A stretch of 64,000 bases of DNA from a virus, in the IMG/VR virus record IMGVR_UViG_3300008108_000169, positions 23,500 to 87,499 of that record, one strand, 5' to 3'. The translations under genes were made by a program, and so were the position numbers. Shown piece by piece: positions 56,761-63,888 of this stretch. The notes beneath the pieces were generated by a model that was not told the DNA's origin, did not search any database, and saw only the letters and a list, made by a program, of their open reading frames with translations. How positions within the stretch are numbered: the first letter of the stretch is position 1; every line of letters begins with the position of its first letter.

Positions 56761-57160
56761 TAGCAATGGCTTGATAGCCCTGGTAAGTTGGATGGACACC
56801 GTCTTTGCTCAGAGGGTGTTGGCGGCTGTCAATAACTATGTCACCATACTTGTCGGCTACCTTACGAACATCACTGCGTTTATTATCTTTGATCGCAGGC
56901 AAGATCCAGTAGACACGATCAGCACGTACTAGATGACGTAGTGTATCTAGTTCTTCATAGGTTTTGATTCTAGCCGTGTCGTTAGAACCCAAACTGATAA
57001 TCACAGTCTTGGCTTCTTTGTTATTTGATCCTGTGTGCATGACGTGTCTATTGACATAGTCATAACTGTTAATACCGCTCTTGGCATAGGTTACACATTC
57101 TTTGCTTACCTGTCCTACACCTACTGCTAGGCTATCGCCCATGATTAAACATTCTAACAT
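56735..57160 (-). CDS. SGNH hydrolase-like protein (141 aa)
   Basis: ATG at 57160. LECLIMGDSLAVGVG (GDS block), TVIISLGSNDTARIK (SND), and SKDGVHPTYQGYQAIA (D-x-V-H). A complete minimal SGNH hydrolase, the third such fold in the window. Substrate unknown. Confidence 0.8.
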   Translation of the reverse strand: MLECLIMGDSLAVGVGQVSKECVTYAKSGINSYDYVNRHVMHTGSNNKEAKTVIISLGSNDTARIKTYEELDTLRHLVRADRVYWILPAIKDNKRSDVRKVADKYGDIVIDSRQHPLSKDGVHPTYQGYQAIANEARNTKR

Positions 57161-57162
57161 TA

Positions 57163-57438
57163 TTATTCCTCGTAAATTTCCCAACATCCGCGATCGTAGT
57201 TCCAATGCCTGGTGTCGTGGATGACCAAAGTAAAACACCATGTAAACAACCCAAACTCAAATCTAAGGCCTGCATGATCCTGTCTATGTGTTAGTTCAAA
57301 CACGAACTCTGCTAGTACATTACTACGATATACTTGGCACTCCCAGGCCTTGTGTTTGGTTAATTTATTACCCCAACACCAACCAGCATCAAATAAGGTA
57401 CTCCAGGGATTAGTAATACTGAATCTAAAGTTAATCAT
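57163..57438 (-). CDS. Hypothetical early protein (91 aa)
   Basis: ATGA start at 57438. MINFRFSITNPWSTLFDAGW, ELTHRQDHAGLRFEFGLFTW, ending HWNYDRGCWEIYEE. Trp/Phe-rich; not recognised. Confidence 0.68.
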   Translation of the reverse strand: MINFRFSITNPWSTLFDAGWCWGNKLTKHKAWECQVYRSNVLAEFVFELTHRQDHAGLRFEFGLFTWCFTLVIHDTRHWNYDRGCWEIYEE

Positions 57439-57800
57439 GTCAACATCCAAACAATAAACAAGTAGGTAAAATAGTGTGCCATTTGATCTAGGCCCAGGTG
57501 ATTCCAAAAAGCAGGCGTAGTAATATCTCTATTACCCCAGTTCATCTTGGCCCAGTCAATGTGATAGTGTAAAATGAAATCTATAATACCAGCTGTGATA
57601 CTAAACCATAGGACCACATCTGCGGTGGCCAGCATCAGTAGCGTACCTATGCCATGTTTAAGGCTGTGCTTGATGCCCAGCCATCGACCGTACTGTCCTT
57701 TGTTGTCTACTTCTTCTTGGGTTTGATCAACAAAGTCTATGTACCAATGTTTGATAAACAGCAGGCCCAGTAAGATGAATATTGCGCTAGAGTAATCCAT
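57435..57800 (-). CDS. DUF3307-type membrane protein (121 aa)
   Basis: Several membrane helices and the conserved DUF3307 pattern IIDFILHYHIDWAKM, with NHLGLDQMAHYFTYLF. Family role unknown. Its start overlaps the 57-aa gene. Confidence 0.8.
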   Translation of the reverse strand: MDYSSAIFILLGLLFIKHWYIDFVDQTQEEVDNKGQYGRWLGIKHSLKHGIGTLLMLATADVVLWFSITAGIIDFILHYHIDWAKMNWGNRDITTPAFWNHLGLDQMAHYFTYLFIVWMLT

Positions 57801-57960
57801 TTCTTATCCTATGAAGGTATTCTCGTTTGAGCCAATACTTGTAGCGTTGGAAGTATTCTTTCTGGGTATAGGGCAGTTCGCCGTAGAGTCTATGTTCCTC
57901 GACGTTGTCGTACCAAATTTCCTGCACCCAACTACGGAAAGATTTTCTACTGATTCCCAC
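57787..57960 (-). CDS. Small basic protein (57 aa, GTG start)
   Basis: GTG at 57960 with GGGAG 5 nt upstream. Product VGISRKSFRSWVQEIWYDNV, EEHRLYGELPYTQKEYFQRY, ending WLKREYLHRIRNGLL. No other frame is plausible here. Downstream of the promoter at 57996-58024. Function unknown. Confidence 0.7.
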   Translation of the reverse strand: MGISRKSFRSWVQEIWYDNVEEHRLYGELPYTQKEYFQRYKYWLKREYLHRIRNGLL

Positions 57961-57995
57961 ACCTGCTCCCTGTAGAGTTTACGATATTATCTTGT

Positions 57996-58024
57996 ATTTT
58001 ATTACAATTAGTTAGATCTGTCAA
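57996..58024 (-). promoter_or_regulatory. Sigma70-like promoter
   Basis: Minus strand: TTGACA (58019-58024), 17-bp spacer, TAAAAT (57996-58001). It overlaps the end of the gene at 58008 and serves the 57-aa gene and those after it. Confidence 0.8.
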
Positions 58025-58331
58025 TGGTCTTGACTATAAGCTCAGTCCAATAGAGTTCGAATAGCATGGCTCGTTTGGGCACCCGTATGTTCATAACCCA
58101 AACATTATCCTGGGCACCGCCTTCATAGATAAACCAATCTTTGTACTTTTCTCCCAAGTTTTGAGCGGACCACTTGTAGAGTTCGTGCTTGTGTGTTTTC
58201 TTGATGTGATAACACCTAAATGGACGTAGATACTCTGTGACCATGCGTCCAAAGTCCGGATCTGATTCACCGGGCATTTTTACTGTGCCGCCACTGTCAA
58301 GGACTTGATTGTACTTGTTCAGATTCTGCAT
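58008..58331 (-). CDS. Paralogous early protein (107 aa)
   Basis: ATG at 58331. MQNLNKYNQVLDSGGTVKMP, WFIYEGGAQDNVWVMNIRVP, RAMLFELYWTEL. A divergent member of the WF-x-RW family. Function unknown. Confidence 0.66.
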   Translation of the reverse strand: MQNLNKYNQVLDSGGTVKMPGESDPDFGRMVTEYLRPFRCYHIKKTHKHELYKWSAQNLGEKYKDWFIYEGGAQDNVWVMNIRVPKRAMLFELYWTELIVKTIDRSN

Positions 58332-58692
58332 CGTTGTCGTGCTCCACAAACTTTTCAATTAGGTCAAAGTTTGCTTCAGCTCGTTGTATAGCTTCCCAGG
58401 CCCGTTGTAGTGCTGGATTGTTTCGTATCAATGATTGACGCTGTGCTTGTCGGTCACGTTCCTGTCTAGCCCAATCTAACAGCATCTGTGCTTCGCTATT
58501 TAGATCTACAGTAGCATAGTTCATGGCCAACTGCATCCAGTTGTTACCATCAAACACTTCCATATTTTGACTGGTAGTGTTGAACCGTATCTGCCCTACA
58601 TTTAGAGCACCTGGAAAGTGATTTACATAGTTACTGGAGGGCTGTCCGTTTTGTACATTTAGGTAGCGGCCACCGGATATTCCTTTGATCAT
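58297..58692 (-). CDS. Conserved phage protein (131 aa)
   Basis: MIKGISGGRYLNVQNGQPSS, GQIRFNTTSQNMEVFDGNNW looks like a fibre-tip or attachment segment; the C-terminal part NNPALQRAWEAIQRAEANFD resembles the neighbour at 58694. Function unknown. Confidence 0.68.
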   Translation of the reverse strand: MIKGISGGRYLNVQNGQPSSNYVNHFPGALNVGQIRFNTTSQNMEVFDGNNWMQLAMNYATVDLNSEAQMLLDWARQERDRQAQRQSLIRNNPALQRAWEAIQRAEANFDLIEKFVEHDNDAESEQVQSSP

Positions 58693-58693
58693 A

Positions 58694-59047
58694 TTATTTC
58701 CTTGACATTTCTAACAGCAGTTGATAGTTACGCCAAGCTCGCTCCACACTGGGATTATTCTTGCGTACCACTTCATCTGCGACCATTTGATTGACCACTT
58801 GTACAGCGTAGTCGTGCTGTCGACTCATTTTAGTCCAGTATCGATCCTGTTCTACTAGAGTCTGGAACTCACGCTGAGGTATCAGCATTTCTACATAGCG
58901 TAGACGCACATGGTCTACCAAGCTCATGCTGGCAGTGACATTGGTCCAATCGTGCAGTCTAGGCACCTGGGGTTCCATATATTCCTTATGGGGGTGCAGG
59001 CTGGCCTGGGCACGGTATTTCTTTAGAAAATCATCTACATCTTGCAT
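58694..59047 (-). CDS. Hypothetical early protein (117 aa)
   Basis: Helical; MLIPQREFQTLVEQDRYWTK and the end KNNPSVERAWRNYQLLLEMS. The NNP..[EQ]RAW segment is shared with the gene before it in the array. Confidence 0.66.
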   Translation of the reverse strand: MQDVDDFLKKYRAQASLHPHKEYMEPQVPRLHDWTNVTASMSLVDHVRLRYVEMLIPQREFQTLVEQDRYWTKMSRQHDYAVQVVNQMVADEVVRKNNPSVERAWRNYQLLLEMSRK

Positions 59048-59048
59048 A

Positions 59049-59414
59049 TTAACTATTCCACCTTAGAACAAACCAATCACGATCTTTACAATCTCGGAAC
59101 CAAAACTTACGATTATTCATATACCAACGTTCACTGGGCGAGGGTGCAGTCTTGTCACCCCACATGTTGTGGCCACTAGAGCCAAATGTAGTCAAACACC
59201 AGGCCTGCATGTCAACCCACGAGCCACCCACGGGCTCTACACAGTAGTAGCGAGCACCGTAGACACGACCTTCAGTGAGTATCAGAGCTTCCAGGGGCTG
59301 ACTGTTTAGATCCTGCATGAGTCGTTCGATAGCCTGGGCTGTGAACTGGCTCTTGCCCTGACCACGCCCTGTGATCTGTATCAAGCCCCGACCAATATAA
59401 ACAGGCTCACTCAC
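59049..59414 (-). CDS. Paralogous early protein (121 aa, GTG start)
   Basis: GTG at 59414, GAGG 6 nt upstream, rather than an ATG at 59444 that would overlap the neighbour more. IQITGRGQGKSQFTAQAIER resembles a P-loop but has one residue too few. Ends FRDCKDRDWFVLRWNS, the family motif. Function unknown. Confidence 0.68.
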   Translation of the reverse strand: MSEPVYIGRGLIQITGRGQGKSQFTAQAIERLMQDLNSQPLEALILTEGRVYGARYYCVEPVGGSWVDMQAWCLTTFGSSGHNMWGDKTAPSPSERWYMNNRKFWFRDCKDRDWFVLRWNS

Positions 59415-59574
59415 GGGGCACCTCAAACAGCAGGGTCTGATCATAGATCTCCAATAGATCCTGATCAGTTAGGTCAGCCAGTTCATCCTCAGTGATGCTG
59501 AAACGCTCAATCAGCTCTTCGGGATCAAAGGCAAACAAGATATACTCTATGATCAGTTCACGTAGGGTCAGCAT
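59407..59574 (-). CDS. Small acidic protein (55 aa)
   Basis: MLTLRELIIEYILFAFDPEE, LIERFSITEDELADLTDQDL, LEIYDQTLLFEVPRE. Acidic helical protein similar to small phage proteins seen in marine T4-like genomes. The stop overlaps the next start by 8 nt. Function unknown. Confidence 0.75.
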   Translation of the reverse strand: MLTLRELIIEYILFAFDPEELIERFSITEDELADLTDQDLLEIYDQTLLFEVPRE

Positions 59575-59575
59575 G

Positions 59576-59851
59576 TTATTCCTTGACTATCAATTTGAAC
59601 AGACCCTGCTTGGCCCTGGGTTGCCAATACTGAGCAGTGGGTCCACAGTCACGTTCACGGATCCTATAGCTGGCGCAGTTTTCATAGCCCCCGGGTATGT
59701 GCTTGACGCCTATCACAGGGTCCTCTACAGAGTGTGCTTCACGATAGCTGAGCCTACACTGTCGGCTGTAGGGCGAATTGAATCCGTGTGCTAACACTAG
59801 ACTGACAGTTCTAAAACTATGGCGACAGTCCTTGCAGGTATATTGGCTCAT
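59576..59851 (-). CDS. Small zinc-finger-like protein (91 aa)
   Basis: ATG at 59851 behind GGAGA. MSQYTCKDCRHSFRTVSLVL, AHGFNSPYSRQCRLSYREAH; four Cys/His suggest a zinc site. ATGA overlap with the SWIM gene. Confidence 0.7.
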   Translation of the reverse strand: MSQYTCKDCRHSFRTVSLVLAHGFNSPYSRQCRLSYREAHSVEDPVIGVKHIPGGYENCASYRIRERDCGPTAQYWQPRAKQGLFKLIVKE

Positions 59852-60201
59852 ACGGTCTCCTTGACATGTTTGCACGAGCCTCTAAAGGTAAATCCCGGAC
59901 AGGTACAGCTGGGGTTTTTGCCCAGGGTTACTGTATAGTCCTGGCCTTTTGAACCCTGAACAATACGAGTAACAGTTTTAATAACACCCTCGCTGTACTC
60001 GTAGGCAACACCATCAATTTCACGGATGTTACGACGCTGTATGATACGGAGTCCCACTTGATCATTAGTCCGGATAGCCAGTTGGTCTGCGCCGGCCCAT
60101 TTTACCTGAGTTTCTAGACCTTCATAGTAATGGAATTCGGGCACAGTAAAGAAGTATGCATCCCGGCGATCATACTGTGTATTATATACTTTGAGTCGCA
60201 T
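59848..60201 (-). CDS. SWIM zinc finger protein (117 aa)
   Basis: ATG at 60201 (AAAGG upstream). C-terminal PSCTCPGFTFRGSCKHVKET is the SWIM CxCx(n)CxH site that binds DNA or protein. N-terminal beta region TVPEFHYYEGLETQVKW. First gene behind the promoter at 60236-60264, so probably early. Confidence 0.82.
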   Translation of the reverse strand: MRLKVYNTQYDRRDAYFFTVPEFHYYEGLETQVKWAGADQLAIRTNDQVGLRIIQRRNIREIDGVAYEYSEGVIKTVTRIVQGSKGQDYTVTLGKNPSCTCPGFTFRGSCKHVKETV

Positions 60202-60235
60202 ATAGACCTTTCTCTGAGTTCGATGTAATACACTG

Positions 60236-60264
60236 AGTATAGCACCTAAACAGATGCTTGTCAA
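60236..60264 (-). promoter_or_regulatory. Sigma70-like promoter of the early minus-strand array
   Basis: Minus strand: TTGACA (60259-60264), 17-bp spacer, TATACT (60236-60241). Confidence 0.9.
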
Positions 60265-60269
60265 CTCAA

Positions 60270-60839
60270 CTAGTTCAAACTGTAGGTAAAGACCACTACA
60301 CGGCGTGTTTGGCTGTCTGGGGGCAGTCTATGAGTGTGTTCATCTCCCCCAAAGGTCAGGGCCCAATCTTTGCGGCAGGGCCATTCATTGACTATCCGGC
60401 CTTCAAGGTCAAAGCTGACTGTTTCGGCTCCGGGCACATCATCCAAATACCACAGCCAATTACAGTGTGGCCAACGATGATCAGTATGGGGCATGACATA
60501 CAGAGCCCCGGGCACCGCATGATGCACCTGATTGACTGCGGCACGATAGACCCTAGCAGGCTCAATGCCCTGCTCTGCTAACCAAGCAATAAAATGATCA
60601 TAAAAGAACTGATAGTAGGGGCTGTTTATGATACCTTCCCGACCTTCCTGTTCACTGGGCAACATTAGGGTATGCGACCAAAAGGGCACGTTAGCCAAGG
60701 GCTGTCCACGATAGCAGTCACGAGGCACATGATTGATCTGATGTGTGTAGTAGTACCAGGGAAACCTAAAGTTCAGTATCTGTTCATCTAGATATTGTCT
60801 AGCAGAATCAGTGATGTTTAGGGGAGCATAGATGTTCAT
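60270..60839 (-). CDS. 2OG-Fe(II) oxygenase-like protein (189 aa)
   Basis: VMPHTDHRWPHCNWLWYLDD has the His-x-Asp ligands; GDEHTHRLPPDSQTRRVVVF gives the distal His and 2-oxoglutarate Arg. T4-like marine phages often encode such dioxygenases. Substrate unknown (nucleic acid or protein). It lies at the boundary with the plus-strand early genes. Confidence 0.82.
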   Translation of the reverse strand: MNIYAPLNITDSARQYLDEQILNFRFPWYYYTHQINHVPRDCYRGQPLANVPFWSHTLMLPSEQEGREGIINSPYYQFFYDHFIAWLAEQGIEPARVYRAAVNQVHHAVPGALYVMPHTDHRWPHCNWLWYLDDVPGAETVSFDLEGRIVNEWPCRKDWALTFGGDEHTHRLPPDSQTRRVVVFTYSLN

Positions 60840-60882
60840 ACTAGTAATTTATCCCCTGTAGGATAACTGTAACCAAGAAGCG

Positions 60883-61011
60883 GCTAGAGCCCAAACATGC
60901 TCGGAGAGCGGCGCGATAGTCCAACAGTCCGCGAAGCGGTCAGCGAAAAATTTTGAGCATCTAGCAAGCCAAAACCACTCGCCTAGTCCAAGGACCTACC
61001 CCTCGGACTAG
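60883..61011. repeat. Dyad-rich untranslated region
   Basis: Within the 228 bases between the oxygenase gene and the next plus-strand gene: GCTAGA (60883-60888) with TCTAGC (60960-60965), ATGCTC (60897-60902) with GAGCAT (60955-60960), CCGCGAAGCGG inside, and CTAGTCC (60983-60989) with GGACTAG (61005-61011). More GC-rich than its surroundings. Could be a terminator cluster, a small RNA or an origin-like element. No known family recognised. Confidence 0.5.
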
Positions 61012-61067
61012 ACTCTGGGCTGATGATTAACTGACAGTTAAATCACAAGAACTGGACCAGTAAATAT

Positions 61068-61241
61068 ATGACCATGATTGAGTATGCACGTTGCATTTAT
61101 CTTGCTTGGGCTAGACTGCACACAGCCGAGTATATCGAGACACACGAACAGGAAGTTCTAGATCTGATCAGCAGAGCTTTGGGCTATACACAACAAGAAC
61201 TACGAGCTAGACTCTGTAACGAAACATGGTATCTACACTAG
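61068..61241 (+). CDS. Small protein (57 aa)
   Basis: MTMIEYARCIYLAWARLHTA, EYIETHEQEVLDLISRALGY, ending RLCNETWYLH. Natural codon pattern and helical composition, but no clear SD (AAATATATG at the start). Function unknown. Confidence 0.6.
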   Translation: MTMIEYARCIYLAWARLHTAEYIETHEQEVLDLISRALGYTQQELRARLCNETWYLH

Positions 61242-61260
61242 TAACCGGCAAGACCCAACA

Positions 61261-61488
61261 ATGACACCCCAGCAGGCTGAACAGTATATACTAGAGCAAT
61301 TACAACTAATGGCTCAAGACCAGTATCCCGACAGTAAAGATCTGCAGAACCAGTTTAAAATTGGATTCCTAACGGGTAATCTCGCATCAGCATTCCTGCA
61401 TGACAATTACACATACTACCGTTTCAAAGAACGTGTAAGTCAATTGGGCTACAAGTATCCACGTAGTAACACACTGAACAAACGCTAA
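61261..61488 (+). CDS. Hypothetical protein (75 aa)
   Basis: MTPQQAEQYILEQLQLMAQD, FKIGFLTGNLASAFLHDNYT, ending RSNTLNKR. Helical; no SD evident. Follows the 57-aa gene on the same strand. Function unknown. Confidence 0.65.
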   Translation: MTPQQAEQYILEQLQLMAQDQYPDSKDLQNQFKIGFLTGNLASAFLHDNYTYYRFKERVSQLGYKYPRSNTLNKR

Positions 61489-61612
61489 CACACTACTGCA
61501 TCGTAATATTCTATACTTACTAGAGTGAGTTATACTAGTTCTATAGTTATGGGCGGAACCTTGTTTAATAGCTAGACTATACTAGACGTATATACTAGTG
61601 AACAAGAGATAT

Positions 61613-61640
61613 CGAGCAAGCTCGCTATGGGCTTACGCCC
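61613..61640. repeat. Two adjacent short palindromes
   Basis: CGAGCAAGCTCG (61613-61624) and GGGCTTACGCCC (61629-61640), between the plus-strand gene and the minus-strand gene. Possibly terminator or binding sites. Confidence 0.45.
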
Positions 61641-61659
61641 GTTAAACACTCAAACATAC

Positions 61660-61965
61660 AGGCCCCGCTGTAGCTTTATACGTACCAATCGTTGTGAGGA
61701 TGCGCTCGTAGATCACTGTCTATGAGCAGAGCCCAAGTGACTAGATGTTCTGGAATATAGAAGTAGTTAACAGGATTAACAGGGCCTGCAGAGAACCATC
61801 CTTGATCCTTGAGCAACTGCCAAAGCTGTTGCTGTGTGTCAGGATCTGCCCAAGATGAATAACAGTAGACTCGCATTGAGTATTTACTGCTGACTGCAAT
61901 ATGGGCTATAGGCCCCGCTGTACGGCCTAGTGTATATAAGCTAGACTAGCATAGGCCCCGCTGTA
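61660..61965. repeat. Three copies of a 13-bp direct repeat
   Basis: AGGCCCCGCTGTA occurs at 61660-61672, 61910-61922 and 61953-61965, all in one orientation, flanking the gene at 61676. GC-rich islands in an AT-rich, CTAG-rich context. Confidence 0.8.
61676..61876 (-). CDS. Small protein (66 aa)
   Basis: MRVYCYSSWADPDTQQQLWQ, LLKDQGWFSAGPVNPVNYFY, ending DLRAHPHNDWYV. Trp/Tyr-rich, natural composition. Flanked by copies of the 13-bp repeat. Function unknown. Confidence 0.6.
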   Translation of the reverse strand: MRVYCYSSWADPDTQQQLWQLLKDQGWFSAGPVNPVNYFYIPEHLVTWALLIDSDLRAHPHNDWYV

Positions 61966-62331
61966 AGGTCTGCTATAGCGAGTAACCATTTTAACTATGC
62001 CCATTTCGACCACCTGTCAAGAATTTTTTGACCCTATGCCGGCACCATGGCCGCCACGATTCTGACGCAAAATCTAGGATTGGCCACACAATTCCACACA
62101 ATTCTACACTTTTCTGCACTTTTCCTATCCTGGCACCACCGTTTGCGGCACCTATACGCAGGCACTAGTGATCTAGATCACACAATTCTGCATTCTAGAT
62201 CAGGTTTACACAAACTTGTTGTATAATAGTCAATCTAGATCAGGGTTATGTAACGCATTATATACAAGCAGGGGCGGTAGGGAGCCTAGATAGTATAGTA
62301 TTAAGGGGCTGGCCTAACCGTTAAATACTTG
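61877..62331. other. Gene-free region with repeats and palindromes
   Basis: 455 bases without a credible gene. It holds two copies of the 13-bp repeat, three CACACAATTC copies (62085-62094, 62095-62104, 62179-62188), three TCTAGATCA copies (one inside a 14-bp palindrome at 62168-62181) and a TATAAT box at 62222-62227 without a -35 partner. Likely regulatory or origin-like; I recognise no specific system. Confidence 0.6.
62168..62242. promoter_or_regulatory. Repeated TCTAGATCA sites with 14-bp palindrome
   Basis: GTGATCTAGATCAC (62168-62181) is a perfect palindrome; TCTAGATCA recurs at 62194-62202 and 62234-62242. Spacing of 22 and 40 bp resembles two and four helical turns, as in operator arrays. 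Confidence 0.6.
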
Positions 62332-62541
62332 ATGATCAACTATAAGATGGTTCCCCTAGCACACGTAAGAGTACGGGATCATGACTATGCTGTATATATT
62401 AGTCTATGTCTACACACCCGTTCAATGCACATATTCAAGTATAATGAAGTCTGCTGTGAATATGATGTATTTGATGTGCAGGAGGAGGCCACACGATTTA
62501 TAGAACAACCATTGCCCAAGCCCAGAGCCCGATCTAAATAA
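62332..62541 (+). CDS. Small protein (69 aa)
   Basis: ATG at 62332 (a TTG just upstream is not needed). MINYKMVPLAHVRVRDHDYA, VYISLCLHTRSMHIFKYNEV, ending PLPKPRARSK. Basic C-terminus; function unknown. A terminator follows. Confidence 0.6.
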   Translation: MINYKMVPLAHVRVRDHDYAVYISLCLHTRSMHIFKYNEVCCEYDVFDVQEEATRFIEQPLPKPRARSK

Positions 62542-62555
62542 GAACGATTCGCACG

Positions 62556-62570
62556 TAAGAACTGTTCTTA
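62556..62570. repeat. 15-bp palindrome
   Basis: TAAGAAC-T-GTTCTTA, just after the 69-aa gene and before the terminator. Confidence 0.55.
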
Positions 62571-62582
62571 TCTAAGTTAATA

Positions 62583-62610
62583 ACCCTTGTGTCAACCAGG
62601 GTATTTTTTT
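62583..62610 (+). terminator. Rho-independent terminator
   Basis: ACCCT (62583-62587) and AGGGT (62598-62602) form a short stem followed by ATTTTTTT. It ends the gene at 62332. Confidence 0.7.
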
Positions 62611-62682
62611 CTGTGGCTTTTATGCCACGGGCGAGTGCGGTGTTTGTGGCTCAAAAACAACACTTTTCTAGGCGGATTTTGG

Positions 62683-62711
62683 TTGACAGTTTGGCTGGGG
62701 TCTGCTATACT
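62683..62711 (+). promoter_or_regulatory. Sigma70-like promoter of the GIY-YIG gene (module 1)
   Basis: TTGACA (62683-62688), 17-bp spacer, TATACT (62706-62711), followed by ATAG and AAGGAGCGAAC before the ATG at 62736. Confidence 0.92.
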
Positions 62712-62735
62712 ATAGTCATAGTGAAGGAGCGAACA

Positions 62736-63059
62736 ATGGCAAGAACCCGTAAAATCCGTTCAGACTGTAATTACATCATCTACGAAGCGGTGGACGAGCA
62801 TGGTGAGAACTACATTGGGCTCACACGAAAAGCCACTACCGTAGTCCGTTCAGTCAAAGAGCGGTGGCGTAAGCATCTGTCCAGAGCTCGTAACGAGAAT
62901 CGCGAGTGGGTACTATATCAGTATCTAAAGGCGGGTGCCCTGGACTTCCACTGGGAACATAGAGTCCTGGAGATCGTCCGAGGACGCAAGGCGGCCTATG
63001 CTCGTGAGCGTGAGATCGTTAAGATCCAAAAGCCCACACTCAACGATCAGTATCTCTAA
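62736..63059 (+). CDS. GIY-YIG endonuclease domain protein (107 aa)
   Basis: ATG at 62736 behind AAGGAGCGAAC; a longer frame from 62589 runs through the promoter and is rejected. CNYIIYEAVDEHGENYIGLT carries a GIY-YIG-like motif (YIIY...YIG), KERWRKHLSRAR the Arg/His block, and EREIVKIQKPTLNDQ the end. Single-domain GIY-YIG proteins are phage mobile or host-DNA-degrading nucleases. Early promoter. Confidence 0.85.
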   Translation: MARTRKIRSDCNYIIYEAVDEHGENYIGLTRKATTVVRSVKERWRKHLSRARNENREWVLYQYLKAGALDFHWEHRVLEIVRGRKAAYAREREIVKIQKPTLNDQYL

Positions 63060-63066
63060 GGATTGG

Positions 63067-63095
63067 TTGACAGCTGGTCCTTAGAGTGCTATACT
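63067..63095 (+). promoter_or_regulatory. Sigma70-like promoter of gp88 (module 2)
   Basis: TTGACA (63067-63072), 17-bp spacer, TATACT (63090-63095), then ATAGGCTACAGT and AGGAGCGAAC before the ATG at 63127. Confidence 0.93.
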
Positions 63096-63126
63096 ATAGG
63101 CTACAGTAAACGATTAGGAGCGAACT

Positions 63127-63849
63127 ATGAAACTGTTATCTACAGCCAACCCAAAGATCCAAAAGGGCACCAAGCTCGGCTATTTGAGCTTTATCCTGCA
63201 TCTTGCACCTGCCCAACTCAGCGGTAAGGAGACTTGCCCTAAGCGAACCGCAGGCTGTACTGAGGCTTGCCTTAATACCGCAGGCAGAGGGGGCATGTTC
63301 CGCAAGGGCGAAAACACCAACGTGATCCAGCAGGCTCGTATCCGCAAGACCAAGATGTTCTTTGAAGATCGCGATACCTTTATGGAGTACTTGGAGCAGG
63401 ACATCAACCTGGGCATCAAGCAGGCAGCTCGCTTGGGCTTGAAGCCCGTGTTCCGCTTGAATGGTACTTCAGACCTTGCTTGGGAGAAGTATAAGCTCAA
63501 AGGTTCGGACATGAACGTCTTTGAAATGTTCAACGACATTCAGTTCTACGACTATACTAAGGTCCTGGGGCGCAAGGTTAAGGATATCCCCAACTACCAC
63601 TTGACATTCAGCGCCGCAGACGGCAACGAATCAGACGTACAAAAGGCAGTGAGTGCAGGTATGAACGTGGCTGTGGTGTTTGATCGCCTGCCCGAAACTT
63701 ACCTGGGCCGTGAGGTTATTAATGCAGACGACACTGATCTCCGCTTTTTGGACCCTAAGGGTACTATCGCAGGGCTTAAGGCCAAGGGTCGTGCTAAAAA
63801 GGACACCACTGGCTTCGTGCGCAGGGTGATTGACATCCAGGCAGTTTGA
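63127..63849 (+). CDS. Gp88-family phage protein (240 aa)
   Basis: NPKIQKGTKLGYLSFILHLA, CPKRTAGCTEACLNTAGRGG and RLNGTSDLAWEKY match the Gp88 family of mycobacteriophage and marine phages. The cysteines CPK..GCT.AC may bind metal. Function unknown. Flanked by identical-type promoter modules on both sides. Confidence 0.88.
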   Translation: MKLLSTANPKIQKGTKLGYLSFILHLAPAQLSGKETCPKRTAGCTEACLNTAGRGGMFRKGENTNVIQQARIRKTKMFFEDRDTFMEYLEQDINLGIKQAARLGLKPVFRLNGTSDLAWEKYKLKGSDMNVFEMFNDIQFYDYTKVLGRKVKDIPNYHLTFSAADGNESDVQKAVSAGMNVAVVFDRLPETYLGREVINADDTDLRFLDPKGTIAGLKAKGRAKKDTTGFVRRVIDIQAV

Positions 63850-63858
63850 GCTTATACT
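63830..63858 (+). promoter_or_regulatory. Sigma70-like promoter of the last gene (module 3)
   Basis: TTGACA (63830-63835), 17-bp spacer, TATACT (63853-63858), then ATAGGCTAAGT and AAGGAGCGAAG. The -35 lies inside the end of the gp88 gene. Confidence 0.93.
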
Positions 63859-63888
63859 ATAGGCTAAGTTAACAAAAAGGAGCGAAGT

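Noticed and set aside
59049-59414. P-loop ATPase assignment from GRGQGKS
   Set aside because: Walker A needs four residues between G and GK; only three are present, and no Walker B is visible.
62199-62227. Sigma70 promoter using the TATAAT at 62222
   Set aside because: The bases 17 bp upstream (ATCAGG) do not resemble a -35 box, and no extended -10 TG is present.
62589-62735. Longer N-terminus for the GIY-YIG protein
   Set aside because: The extension runs through the terminator T-run and the -35/-10 promoter; the ATG at 62736 has a strong RBS.
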